64,000 nt of DNA from Unio delphinus (GCA_029339505.1 JAQISU010000163.1:5847501-5911500), one strand, 5' to 3'; numbered from the stretch's first letter, positions 29,778 to 38,690 are shown. Made by a program: numbers and translations. Notes: a model not told the origin generated them from the sequence alone.

Positions 29778-30251
29778 ATGAGCCAAGATTTCAGACCTCA
29801 CCCAGTGCTTGCTAATTACGAAGCCTCTAGTGATGGTGTTGTCAGGCACCGCAGACTCAAAGAACCGGTTGGGTATCTGAATAATATGGGATATTTGATG
29901 TTTTCAGCTGGGAGGAAAAAGTATCTCTGTCACAGAGCCATCTATGAAGCATTTTACGGATTAATCGAAGACGGTCTTGTGATTGATCACATAAATGGCG
30001 TGAAGACTGATAATTGTCTTGGGAATCTTCAAGCCGTCTCGCAGCGCGATAACCTTTTAAAAAGCAACGCTGGTAAGCACGCAAAACATCCCAAGGGTGT
30101 GAAATCGTTTGATTTAGAAAATAATGAAGAGAGAAGCTTTCAGTCGATAAATGCGGCTGGAAAATATTTCGATATTTGTAGTACTTCAATTCGATTTGTT
30201 GCTGAAAAAATCATTAAAACATCTCTGTCTAAAAAAATGGTCATAAAATAA
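29778..30251 (+). CDS. NUMOD4/HNH homing-type endonuclease
   Basis: 157 residues. The N-terminal part (FRPHPVLANYEASSDGVVRH) fits the NUMOD4 DNA-binding module. The middle (CHRAIYEAF, then LVIDHINGVKTDNCLGNLQ and AVSQRDNLLKS) is an HNH_3-type nuclease core. The C-terminal part (SINAAGKYFDICSTSIR) fits a NUMOD1-like helix-turn-helix. Such enzymes are common in phages and giant viruses and cut DNA site-specifically. Here it is likely a selfish or accessory nuclease of the element. It is free-standing, not in an intron. The frame is complete. Confidence 0.82.
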   Translation: MSQDFRPHPVLANYEASSDGVVRHRRLKEPVGYLNNMGYLMFSAGRKKYLCHRAIYEAFYGLIEDGLVIDHINGVKTDNCLGNLQAVSQRDNLLKSNAGKHAKHPKGVKSFDLENNEERSFQSINAAGKYFDICSTSIRFVAEKIIKTSLSKKMVIK

Positions 30252-30815
30252 AGTTCGTATACACTGAAACTATTTAAGGGAGATAAATCCTTTATGGATA
30301 AATCCGCACTACAATTCACACTCTACCTACTAAGTTCCCTTGTATTATGACGTCAAAGGAATTTGTCGCCTGCTATATTACCTGTACTTGACTAGGCGCG
30401 CCCACGTGACTGTAATGGAGATATAATGCATGAGTTTTCGATAGAGAATAAAACTTTTTATTGTCACTTGTGGGCTAAAACTGCATTATTAGTTTTATTT
30501 ATCTACATATCTCATGTGTGGGGTGGGTGGACTAGCAGTAAAGCAGACAGCTAACTCGTTCTTTTCAGTACAAAAATTCTTTATAATCTAACGCATTACC
30601 TATGTTCGCTCAGCCGGAACGCGAGTGTTTCCTATTCATTGAAGTAGGTGGGCGTGGTTAAAATTCCTTGTATGTGAATGTATTTTATCTAGAGAATTAT
30701 AACAGAGTATAAAAACGCTGTTTTATTAAACAACTGTATTATTTTGTTTAAAATATTTCTCATTGTTGCAGCATAAAATTGTCTATTTTAAAAATCTCTT
30801 ATTGTTAAGTATATC

Positions 30816-30816
<1 letters not shown>

Positions 30817-30905
<89 letters not shown>
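30817..30905. repeat. (TA)n microsatellite
   Basis: About 44 TA units within the spacer of element 2. Confidence 0.95.
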
Positions 30906-30911
<6 letters not shown>

Positions 30912-30930
30912 ATCTCTATTCTGTATGACT

Positions 30931-31002
30931 AGTCCGTGGTGTAATGGTATCGTGTTTGTCTTGTAAACATAGATCTATCAACTACGTGTTCGGTCCCCAT
31001 AG
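30931..31002 (+). tRNA. Degenerate tRNA-like sequence (Thr, TGT-like)
   Basis: An A-box-like TGGTGTAATGG, an anticodon-loop-like GTCTTGTAAAC and a B-box-like GTTCGGTCCC are spaced roughly as in a tRNA. The acceptor stem does not pair and the T stem has mismatches. It is more likely a tRNA-derived fragment, or a pol III promoter relic, than a working tRNA gene. Confidence 0.25.
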
Positions 31003-31079
31003 CAGATACATTATTTGATGGCGAAACGGAAGATGTTTTTTTCTATTAATTGGGGGGGGAGAAGGGCGGTCCCCCTCAG

Positions 31080-31189
31080 CCAAACCAACATGGCAACCCA
31101 TGCTATCGCATTCTCGGTAGCGTGGGTTGGTGTTTTTTCTAACTCATGCAACCATGAATTCGATTTCATGGGTTGCCATGTTGGTTTGG
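31080..31189. repeat. 110-bp hairpin with perfect 23-bp arms
   Basis: The arms at 31080-31102 and 31167-31189 are perfect reverse complements. A second imperfect inverted pair (AACCCATGCTATCG and CGGTAGCGTGGGTT) nests inside. It lies in the central spacer of element 2. Confidence 0.85.
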
Positions 31190-31360
31190 TTTACCACGCC
31201 CACATCATTACATCACAAATTCCATCATCGTTTCATTGAATATGGTTGTGAATGTCCTCCCAAGCATATCTTCTGGGCGGTCTAAGATGATGTTTGTCAC
31301 CTTAGGCCTCCCGCCGGAGATGTATGCTTTGGGGACATCGCAATCCCATCCTTAATTAAG

Positions 31361-31483
31361 TATGTGTATGCCAAAAATCTGCCACAACACTCGAGCGGAG
31401 ATATATATGGCATTGTGCCGTCCATTTATGTATGCCTAAAATCTGCCGCAACACTCGATACGGCATTGTACTGTCCTTCATTT
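31361..31483 (+). repeat. Two-copy direct repeat before the first late-type gene
   Basis: The phrase TATGCCAAAAATCTGCC...ACACTCGA...GGCATTGT recurs once, about 65 bp further on, with small changes. An AT-rich TATA-like tract (TTTATTTATATAAAA) follows, immediately before the ATG at 31522. It may be a promoter region. Confidence 0.6.
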
Positions 31484-31521
31484 TTTTTTTACAGTATTTT
31501 ATTTATATAAAAATATAAATA

Positions 31522-31878
31522 ATGGATATCAATGATGTAAATGCTATAATTGCTGAAATCTCAAATTTAAATAATAAAGGGGTATTATTATCTGAAAGTC
31601 TCGACGTTGACAAGATTACCTCGGAATATGAAGATATTGAATATCTGTCTAGTAAGGGTCGTTATGTTTTACCTAGGATGTACAGGCTCGTGAAAGGAAT
31701 TCAAAAATCCATTAATGGTTGTTTGTACGGTAACGACATTAATTTATTTATAACGCTATTTAGCACCGTTGAAGCAATACGTCAAAAGCTCGGCCAAGAA
31801 TATCAAAAACGAGCTGAAATTGGTTCTAAAGTTCGTGATCTTAGAAAAATGTTAAACGAGGAGCGACCCGTATCTTAA
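31522..31878 (+). CDS. Hypothetical helical protein of element 2
   Basis: 118 residues, beginning MDINDVNAIIAEISNL. It is mostly helical by composition, with Leu/Ile heptad-like spacing and a basic C-terminal coil (YQKRAEIGSKVRDLRKML). No domain is recognised. It is the first gene of the rightward block and follows an AT-rich TATA-like tract by a few bases. Confidence 0.6.
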   Translation: MDINDVNAIIAEISNLNNKGVLLSESLDVDKITSEYEDIEYLSSKGRYVLPRMYRLVKGIQKSINGCLYGNDINLFITLFSTVEAIRQKLGQEYQKRAEIGSKVRDLRKMLNEERPVS

Positions 31879-31972
31879 CCACGTGAGTGTTACTAAAAAA
31901 AAATAATATAGGCTTTCGTAAATAATTTAAATAATTTATTTATTTTTTTTTTAGCGTTTTTTGTAACACTTG

Positions 31973-32251
31973 TTACATAGGATTTTCTCCTGAAAGGATA
32001 CTCATCAGTCTGGACTTGCTCATGCAGTTATGTGCATAATGGATGATCTGGTCGTAGTAGCAAGTAATCACCGCGACGCCTCCATTTTCACGTAATTGTT
32101 CTTGTTGCCGCGTCGTTAACACAAATCGTTCATCGCCATTCTCAGATATTACAATTCTGAAATCCCCAGCGATGTTATTTCTGAAACACTCGCGGATAGC
32201 GTCGTACAGTTTAACCCTGTCGAAGATGAATACGTTAGCTTGATGGTACAT
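31973..32251 (-). CDS. Hypothetical protein, opposite strand
   Basis: 92 residues on the minus strand in an otherwise rightward block. VFIFDRVKLYDAIRECF near the start resembles a short segment in the PolB-helicase N-terminal region (KIRECF). This is a weak hint of shared ancestry. It continues FVLTTRQQEQLRENGG and ends near SILSGENPM. The function is unknown. It lies between two plus-strand genes and would need its own promoter. Confidence 0.5.
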   Translation of the reverse strand: MYHQANVFIFDRVKLYDAIRECFRNNIAGDFRIVISENGDERFVLTTRQQEQLRENGGVAVITCYYDQIIHYAHNCMSKSRLMSILSGENPM

Positions 32252-32344
32252 TATTTAATAACTAAGTCATTTAATAACTAAGCTTTTAATTATGATGGAA
32301 ACCCTCCGGATTTCACATTTGAAAATTTAGTTCACAAACAATAT

Positions 32345-33413
32345 ATGGTTGGTGAATCGCTTACAACTAAATTAGCCCGAGAGCGGCTAGCAGCAATTAA
32401 AAAGTTTATACCGGTTCGAGACAGACTTCGCGAGAAACTTCAACAACGACAACAAGCGCAGACTGACTTTTCTGTGTCAAGTGAACAACTGTTTACTCCG
32501 ATAACAAGTGCGACCAAAGATGTGAAAAAGTTAACTGAAGCAGCGATATACGGAGATATTCCTGAGCGAGAACGAGTAAAGAAGGCGCCGCTGTTTGATA
32601 CGCTTGAAAAGATAGCAGCAGAGACCGGACAAACACGCGCAGGGATACAACAGTTATCCAGTGATATAAAAACTCAGCGTGAGTATGAACGATTAGCTGA
32701 TATTGATGATGAAAATCTACAATTTTCCACACCTGAACCACAACCTGTTGATGTCGTCACCCCAAGAGGTGTTTCCTTTATAGACAAACTCACCGAAGGA
32801 GCTATAAAGGAAATCAAACGACCTCAATTGGAGAAACACCAGGATTATACGACTTTTGGTGATTTCGCCGCCAAAAGCTTTGATTCTAGAAAGGATTTTT
32901 TTAAAAGACGAGTATAAAAACAGTAGAATAAGCCGAGATGAATGGGTTAATTGGTTGTATAAAACGAATAAGGGGATTACTGGTAATTTGAAAAAGGATA
33001 CAATTGAGTATAGATCTTTTAAAGTAGGAGTTGATAGTTATGGTATACAAAAACAACAAGAACGAGAAAAACAAAGTCGAGGCCGACAAAGGCAATTACT
33101 TGATGATAGTCAGGGCGCAACTGGTACAACTGAGGAAACAAGCGGAAAAGGATATTCGATTAAAAATCCAAAGGATGTCTTTGACTCTACCGTGACATGC
33201 CCTGGTAACATTCTCAGTGATATATCACGGTTAGAGGTTCTCATCGGAGGGAAACGAGCCGGAAATAACTCACCGGAAGTAATTAACGAGGCCGCTGATA
33301 TCTGTAGACGATTATTTGCTGGTGGTATCATGGACATTAATGTATATCGAGAACTTATTGCTGAATTAGTTGAAAATCACAGCGATGAAAATCTTATGGA
33401 TGTAAGCGATTGA
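32345..33413 (+). CDS. Coiled-coil virion-type protein, split by one frame change
   Basis: The first frame (32345-32917) gives 190 residues rich in Arg/Lys/Gln/Glu, with coiled-coil character. At a run of seven T (32896-32902) the better-looking continuation moves to the +1 frame. That frame runs to 33413 with DEWVNWLYKTNKGITG, VGVDSYGIQ and a C-terminal acidic helix. The second part has no natural start, so I treat both as one gene of about 350 codons. The function is unknown; its position before the minor virion and capsid-type genes suggests a structural or assembly role. The break differs in direction from the two A-run sites and looks like a one-base gain. Confidence 0.55.
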
Positions 33414-33447
33414 CCACTAATTGAAAAACTACTAGTTTTATAACAAG

Positions 33448-33948
33448 ATGATTATACACTACAACCATGATAAACCCGTAAGCGTCTACGTGGTGAACTC
33501 ACGATTGCCTGTTTATCGCGCGTGGTACGGAGATGGTTTCGGCAATACCATTGCGGGGTTATTTACAAGAATGGCTCCCAAGGTGGCGCCGTTAGCTAAA
33601 CAATTATCAATGAAAGCCATTGATGCTATCCGTGATAAGGGAATCAATTTCGTTGGAAATCTTGCAGGAAAGGCATTTTCTGCCGCGAAAGATAAAATAG
33701 CATCATTGGTACGAAAGAAACCACGAATGACTTCGTCATCGATGACTTCGTCAGTGGTGCTGCCATCAACTACAGTGATGCCTGCAAAAATCAGCAAAGC
33801 AATAAATAGTGCAGTGGAAGAAAAACTAGCGCAATTGACTTCGTCACCACCGGTAACAGATAGCGCTATTATGAACGCGATAGCAGGAAGTGGTTTGAAA
33901 CAAAAGAAATTCGAAGAATTTTCAACGACGATGATTATAAAGAATTAA
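33448..33948 (+). CDS. Minor virion protein, amphipathic
   Basis: 166 residues. It starts MIIHYNHDKPVSVY, then RAWYGDGFGNTIAGLF leads into amphipathic helices (KAIDAIRDKGINFVGNLAGK). A Ser/Thr-rich linker and a tail with AIAGSGLKQKKFEEF follow. The GDGFG start and helical body parallel the QRGHGLGD-type minor virion protein of element 1, which also precedes the capsid-type gene. A membrane-active or capsid-lining role is possible by analogy. The frame is intact. Confidence 0.6.
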   Translation: MIIHYNHDKPVSVYVVNSRLPVYRAWYGDGFGNTIAGLFTRMAPKVAPLAKQLSMKAIDAIRDKGINFVGNLAGKAFSAAKDKIASLVRKKPRMTSSSMTSSVVLPSTTVMPAKISKAINSAVEEKLAQLTSSPPVTDSAIMNAIAGSGLKQKKFEEFSTTMIIKN

Positions 33949-33973
33949 AACGCTAGCGTTAAACTCTTCGAGT

Positions 33974-33993
33974 TTCACAATTGAAAACGCTAG
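33974..33993 (+). promoter_or_regulatory. 20-bp motif upstream of the capsid-type gene
   Basis: TTCACAATTGAAAACGCTAG ends 11 bp before the ATG at 34005. The identical 20 bp occur at 37927-37946, 19 bp before another start codon. Exact recurrence just upstream of two genes suggests a late-promoter or leader element. Confidence 0.55.
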
Positions 33994-34004
33994 TAATGTT
34001 ATAA

Positions 34005-35429
34005 ATGTTTAAACGAACAGCTGATCCCGCGTTAGATATGGAAGCAAAGATGCGCAAAGATGATTCCGTCCGCGATTATCAATACTATTCCTATCATGCA
34101 ATACAACCCGACCTACGATCGCGAATTGAACTTCAAGTTCAAGATACCAGTAAATACTTTTTACCATGTGAAGCATTTATTGAAGTAGAAGGAAAACTTG
34201 TAACAAATGTTGCAGATGATACCCCATATGCAAATGATTCAAATATCCGAGTTGGTTTCGTCAACAATGGTATAATGGCGTTATTTGAAAGTGCAAGATA
34301 TCTCATTGATGGAAAAGAAATTGAATCAATAGACCGCGAGGTTGATGTTGCAGCAACAATAATCGGACTAGCAAGATACTCCGATGATTATACAAGATCG
34401 GCTGGTCCATCTATGATGTTTGCAAAGGATACCTCTGATAACGCTGACCACCTTCAATGCATTAAAGTGTTAACACCGCAAGACACTTCAGTTGATAATC
34501 AACGAGAAGCAACTAATCCAGAACGTCGAGCTAGACCCGGAGCTGCGTTTGATATTCTCGGAGGTGTTAATGGTAATTTCAATTTAGGATTTGCAACACG
34601 AAAATTAGCTTTGGAAGGACAAGAGAAAAAGTTTTCATGTGCGATTCCACTCCATCACATATTTGGATTCTGCAGAAATGTCAGAAAAGTAATCTATGGA
34701 GCCAAACACACAATCGCATTAGTGCGAAAAGGCAATGGCAATGATGCAATTTGGCGTACTGGTGCCAATGAAGGTAAAGTTGTTTTGAGTAAAATAGTAT
34801 TATGGATGCCAGTAATGACTCCATCAATTACCACGGAAGAGCGGCTACTTTCGTTTATGGAAACCGGTGGTAAATCATTGCTAAGTTGGCTAACAACAAC
34901 GACTGATGCTAAAGAGGATAATGTTAATGGTACATTTACATGGCACCTGGCATCAAAACAAGGCGTTTCAGCTCCACGTCATATATTTATAGCGCTGCAG
35001 AATCGGAATCGATTAGGTTCCCAAGAACACAGTCATATGATATTTGATCGGTTAGGGGTAAGTGAGGTTTCACTGAGAATAAACGGACAACAAGAACCAT
35101 CTGAGGATATTCAGCTTAATTACGGAAACAACCAAATAGCACGTGTGTATCATCGGATGCTGTCATATATGGGTCGTGATCAAAATGTTGATACTGGTTT
35201 GCAAATATCTCAGCTCGATTTTAAGAACTTGTATCCAATTTATTACTTTTCACTGGAACATCTTGATTTAACAAGGCAATCCGTTGTTGATATACATTTT
35301 AGGGCTCGTATAGATCCTGGTGGTGTTAATTATAGAGCGGTTGCTGTTATTCTCAGCGACAAATCAATGTTGTTAGAAGGGGCTGGCGGACGAATGAGAC
35401 TCGTTGATGCACCAGTGGAAAATCTGTAA
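34005..35429 (+). CDS. Putative major capsid protein (double jelly-roll type)
   Basis: 474 residues. The N-terminal segment (RDYQYYSYHAIQP) leads into beta-rich sequence. Middle markers are FSCAIPLHHIFGFCRNVRKV and YGAKHTIALVRKG, then KVVLSKIVLWMPVM and RHIFIALQNRNRLG. The end has LDFKNLYPIYYFSLEHLDL and YRAVAVILSDK. These blocks recur in a family found in virus-like elements of insects, cnidarians and other invertebrates, next to penton-like and adenain-like genes. The size and beta-rich plan suit a double jelly-roll capsid protein. The assignment rests on gene context and remembered family members. It is intact and unlike the F54H12.2-type protein of element 1. Confidence 0.75.
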   Translation: MFKRTADPALDMEAKMRKDDSVRDYQYYSYHAIQPDLRSRIELQVQDTSKYFLPCEAFIEVEGKLVTNVADDTPYANDSNIRVGFVNNGIMALFESARYLIDGKEIESIDREVDVAATIIGLARYSDDYTRSAGPSMMFAKDTSDNADHLQCIKVLTPQDTSVDNQREATNPERRARPGAAFDILGGVNGNFNLGFATRKLALEGQEKKFSCAIPLHHIFGFCRNVRKVIYGAKHTIALVRKGNGNDAIWRTGANEGKVVLSKIVLWMPVMTPSITTEERLLSFMETGGKSLLSWLTTTTDAKEDNVNGTFTWHLASKQGVSAPRHIFIALQNRNRLGSQEHSHMIFDRLGVSEVSLRINGQQEPSEDIQLNYGNNQIARVYHRMLSYMGRDQNVDTGLQISQLDFKNLYPIYYFSLEHLDLTRQSVVDIHFRARIDPGGVNYRAVAVILSDKSMLLEGAGGRMRLVDAPVENL

Positions 35430-35508
35430 ATGTAAATGAAACTTGAAAAGTTTCCATAGGATTTCCCCAATTAGATCAATTGAAAGCATAAATGTGTTTT
35501 ACAATAAA

Positions 35509-36020
35509 ATGCCATATAGTGTTGTTAGTGTCAAGCTGACTGATGGTCAGGTCAAGAAATTAAAATCAAAATCCGCTAAGGAATGTGGAACAACAATAAC
35601 GTTAAAACCAGCGCAGATGTCCGGAGGTACACATAAAATATCATTAACGGATCGTCAAATAAAACATTTCAATGATGCAATGAAAAATAAGCGAGGAGTT
35701 CAAATAGAATTTTCGAAAGCTGCAGTCGCGAACATGATAAAATCAGGTGGTATATTTCCATTGTTAGCCGCAATACCAGCATTGATTGCAGCGGCTGCCC
35801 CAGCGGTGGCGAAGGCGGCAGCGTTGGGAGCCGTTGGGACCGCAGCAGGGATGGCGTTGAAAAAGGCAACTGGTGGATCCGCTCGCGGTAGATCCACGAG
35901 TGGATCTGGGTATAAAAAAAGGGAAAGTTGTTGTACCTACCAGGAACCCCGTATTCATGGTACAGCGGCAAATCCGTGAACGGATCGGGTCTAAGAAAAA
36001 TACCAGGAACGGTTTATTAG
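35509..36020 (+). CDS. Hydrophobic glycine-rich virion protein (GG motif)
   Basis: From the ATG at 35509 (MPYSVVSVKLTDGQVKKLKS) a basic region with SLTDRQIKHFNDAMKNKRGV leads to KSGGIFPLLAAIPALIAAAA and an Ala-rich hydrophobic span. The family recurs beside capsid genes in related elements. The zero frame ends at 35979 after an odd Cys-containing tail. At an A7 run (35914-35920) the -1 frame instead gives a glycine-rich tail with GKSVNGSGLRKIPGT, ending at TAG 36018-36020, which looks more like the family. A single missing A or a -1 slip would explain this, though the heptamer here (T AAA AAA) is not canonical. Confidence 0.65.
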
Positions 36021-36061
36021 TTGAAAGCCCAATTGTTGAGGAACCTATAGTTGAGGGACCT

Positions 36062-36511
36062 ATGGTTCCTATGTCCAATTTTGATTTAATTGATGCTGCT
36101 AAAAAACTAGCGATTAAAAATTTCAGAGGTGTTTTTATGAGAGATCAATTACCACATCAACCAAACAAAACTGAAACCGGTATCATCAATCTTGATAACA
36201 GCAGCGGATCGGGAACTCACTGGGTTGCATACGCGATTGATCCACGTGGGATTGTCTATTTCGATTCATATGGGTTAGCTCCGCCAAGCGAGTTTATGCG
36301 GTATATAAATTCCTCGATGAAACTCAAAGGGTTTCCGATTTTTTATTCCACGCTGCCAACACAACAATTAAATGATCCACCGATATGCGGCCGTGAAGTA
36401 TTAAATGTCCTCGCGGAGATTTCATTAAAATCCTTTGGATCTCCGTGGAAACCACCTCATATTATTGTAAACGAATACACGAGTGGGAAATTACAAGGAT
36501 CAATAAATTGA
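36062..36511 (+). CDS. Adenain/Ulp1-like cysteine protease
   Basis: About 149 residues from ATG 36062; ATG 36071 is an alternative. Motifs in order are FRGVFMRDQLP, IINLDNSSGSGTHWVAYAI with the catalytic His, VYFDSYGLAPPSE with the Asp, and PPICGREVLNVLAEI with the catalytic Cys. The His-Asp-Cys order and spacing match the adenovirus maturation protease (adenain) and Polinton relatives, which cleave virion precursor proteins. The position downstream of the capsid-type gene is typical. The frame is open further upstream to 35873, but that part overlaps the previous gene. Confidence 0.85.
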   Translation: MVPMSNFDLIDAAKKLAIKNFRGVFMRDQLPHQPNKTETGIINLDNSSGSGTHWVAYAIDPRGIVYFDSYGLAPPSEFMRYINSSMKLKGFPIFYSTLPTQQLNDPPICGREVLNVLAEISLKSFGSPWKPPHIIVNEYTSGKLQGSIN

Positions 36512-36534
36512 AAACACAAGTTACGCTAACAATA

Positions 36535-37866
36535 ATGATCGATATTTGGGGACAACCTCTGTCAATGTTGGAACCCACCGAGGAAACATCTGCGGGTTCT
36601 ATCGAGGATGTAAAAAAAATAATAGAAGATGAAATCGCTGAGACGTTAAATTTAACAAGTGTTGACCCGAACGAAATAGTTGTATTTCAAGATCGCCAGG
36701 GTAAATTGAAAAGCAGTAATATATCCGTGAATGACATTTTGATACGGCATCGCGCTGCCGCTGAAAACTCTATTGCACTGTATTCCAACGATGGACAACT
36801 TAAACCAGGCGCACTTGTGTCTACGATCACCGACGCGATTGCTACCAACGAACGTGAGCTGAATGATTTTATACGAGGTTATAATAGTTTTCGCAAAAAT
36901 GTCGTACATAAATTTTTTGGAACCCCGCTTGTGGTTGGCATGACTCTCGCTGAAATTAAAAACTATCTATCGCTATTCTTCGCTAACAAGGACGCGGGAA
37001 GGATGATGAATGAAAATGAAATCAAGGCAAATTATCTCGAGATTTCTAAACTAATAGAAGATCAAAAACCCACTAATGACATTGTTGGTAGATTCTTTGG
37101 ATCCCCACCTGTGGCAGACTTGACTCTCGCGGAAATCAGTGAGTTTATTATCAGGCATACTCATAATGCCTACGTCGCTAATAATTTCTTTGGTGTCCCG
37201 GTTACATCTACAATGACTCTCAAAGATATTAATATGTTTATGGTGAGACAAACAACACTTAATACCATCGTGGATAAATTTTTAGGGAGAACACCTACAT
37301 CTGAAACCACATCGTTGACAGGCATGACTCTCGCGGAAATTAAAAGCGCGTTTGACGAACAAAAACACATCAGCGAAATGGCTAAAAATTTCTTTGAGGG
37401 CTCTGAAAGTTATAATATCACGACGACATATTCTCAACTCAACGGGCATTATCTCATGCAAAAAGGTTTGGAATTTAACCACCTTTTGATTTCATTTTTT
37501 AGTCGCCGCGATAAAACGATGATAAAATATACCGAAATCAAAAAAACCTATCTCGACGTTTACGACGATATTCTTAAACTAAAAGAAAAATCTGAAAGGG
37601 TAAAGCATGGGACCTTTGATTGGGTAAAAGAATCTAATGCTAAATTGAAAGTCAATATCGAGAAGTGGCCCCATGGTATCTACAGGATGACGTTAATCTC
37701 TGACAAGCAATTTGATATCATCGTGAAAGGTAAAACCTACTTTGGTGGCACCGCGACAGTAATTATCGCGGTGGGAGAAGAAGAATTTGAGATTGTCGCA
37801 GTTGATAGCACCATTAGAAAAGAAATATCCTGGTGCTTAGAATTCGTAGCGGATTTAAGTAAATAA
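36535..37866 (+). CDS. Repeat-containing protein with FFG..MTLAEI units
   Basis: 443 residues from the ATG at 36535. After an N-terminal region with EDVKKIIEDEIAETL come four related units of roughly 50 residues. They are marked by VVHKFFGTPLVVGMTLAEIK, IVGRFFGSPPVADLTLAEIS, VANNFFGVPVTSTMTLKDIN and IVDKFLGRTP...MTLAEIK. A C-terminal beta-rich region follows. I do not recognise a family. A repeated shaft-like or receptor-binding virion protein is one possibility, by position among late genes only. The frame is intact. Confidence 0.6.
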   Translation: MIDIWGQPLSMLEPTEETSAGSIEDVKKIIEDEIAETLNLTSVDPNEIVVFQDRQGKLKSSNISVNDILIRHRAAAENSIALYSNDGQLKPGALVSTITDAIATNERELNDFIRGYNSFRKNVVHKFFGTPLVVGMTLAEIKNYLSLFFANKDAGRMMNENEIKANYLEISKLIEDQKPTNDIVGRFFGSPPVADLTLAEISEFIIRHTHNAYVANNFFGVPVTSTMTLKDINMFMVRQTTLNTIVDKFLGRTPTSETTSLTGMTLAEIKSAFDEQKHISEMAKNFFEGSESYNITTTYSQLNGHYLMQKGLEFNHLLISFFSRRDKTMIKYTEIKKTYLDVYDDILKLKEKSERVKHGTFDWVKESNAKLKVNIEKWPHGIYRMTLISDKQFDIIVKGKTYFGGTATVIIAVGEEEFEIVAVDSTIRKEISWCLEFVADLSK

Positions 37867-37926
37867 TAAAACTGAAAATCCTATGGATTTTTACTAGTGG
37901 TTTCAATTGAAAGGAAATCCTTTAGA

Positions 37927-37946
37927 TTCACAATTGAAAACGCTAG
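37927..37946 (+). promoter_or_regulatory. 20-bp motif, second copy
   Basis: Identical to 33974-33993 and placed 19 bp upstream of the ATG at 37966. Here the motif is extended by GCGTTT, making a GCTAGC palindrome. Confidence 0.55.
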
Positions 37947-37965
37947 CGTTTTTAAAATAACAACA

Positions 37966-38517
37966 ATGACTTTGTCATCGACGCAATGTCGCTATGATCA
38001 GGTCAGAGAATTTCAAAATAGACTCAAAACCCTCACTGAGGAGTATAAAAAAAAAATGAAAAAATACCGACGAAGAATCACCGCAATTGATGTTACTATG
38101 TACTCGGTGTCAAGCGTTCTCGCTGGCGCCGGAATAATACTTGCATCGGTTACAATGATTGCCCCGGTCGTAGTTCCAATTTGCATTTCTGCGGTGGCTA
38201 CAATCGGGGGTATATCAACCGGGATAGCAAAAAAGATATCATCATGCAGCCAGAGTAAACTGCAGAATTACTTACTTCAATTTCATATTGCATCAGCCGC
38301 ATACTCGCAGTTATCATTGATGATATCGTCGTCACTCGATAATACGATTATATCAGATAGTGAATTCTCAGCGATGGTCAGTATTTTTGATTCCGCGATA
38401 TCGAAATTAGAGCGACAACATGAATATAATAACAATGACAACACCGATGGAATCAGAAAACACGAACCCAAAAAAACAAAAAATGATCTCAATAATATCA
38501 ACATTACCAGATTGTGA
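37966..38517 (+). CDS. Membrane-type protein with central hydrophobic hairpin
   Basis: 183 residues from the ATG at 37966, chosen because it follows the 20-bp motif. A basic coiled N-terminus (EEYKKKMKKYRRRITAID) precedes two hydrophobic spans around VLAGAGIILASVTMIAPVVV and ATIGGISTGIAKK. A helical part with EFSAMVSIFDSAISKLE and an Asn/Asp-rich tail follow. Proteins with this layout accompany capsid genes in related invertebrate elements. A membrane-interacting virion protein is inferred. Its 3' end was tandemly duplicated together with the start of the next gene. Confidence 0.65.
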   Translation: MTLSSTQCRYDQVREFQNRLKTLTEEYKKKMKKYRRRITAIDVTMYSVSSVLAGAGIILASVTMIAPVVVPICISAVATIGGISTGIAKKISSCSQSKLQNYLLQFHIASAAYSQLSLMISSSLDNTIISDSEFSAMVSIFDSAISKLERQHEYNNNDNTDGIRKHEPKKTKNDLNNINITRL

Positions 38518-38690
38518 GTTCTCAGTGATGGTCAGTATTTATGATTCCTCGATACCAAAATTAGAAATAAATCATGAGTATAGCAACGATGACGACACCG
38601 ATGGAATTACTTCAACGAGTAGTGGAGAACACGAACCCAGTACAAACGAGTATGATATCAATAACATCAACGAATCCAGAATTCAGTGTG
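38361..38690 (+). repeat. Tandem duplication across a gene junction
   Basis: Two copies of about 150 bp, starting GAATTCTCAGCGATGGTC at 38361 and GAGTTCTCAGTGATGGTC at 38515, carry the same coding features. These are the EFS..MVSI segment in one frame and MN/MS..I.TMTTPME in another. Confidence 0.85.

Larger units (their letters stand above)
30252..31521. other. 1.27-kb non-coding spacer between the two gene blocks of element 2
   Basis: No gene is visible. It holds a (TA)n run, a tRNA-like segment, a large hairpin and a direct repeat, listed separately. It separates the replication/early-type genes from the rightward virion genes, so it may contain promoters or a replication origin. Confidence 0.6.

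Noticed and set aside
35873..36061. 5' extension of the protease frame
   Set aside because: It overlaps the preceding gene's C-terminus, where the other frames look more protein-like. A good ATG lies at 36062 or 36071.
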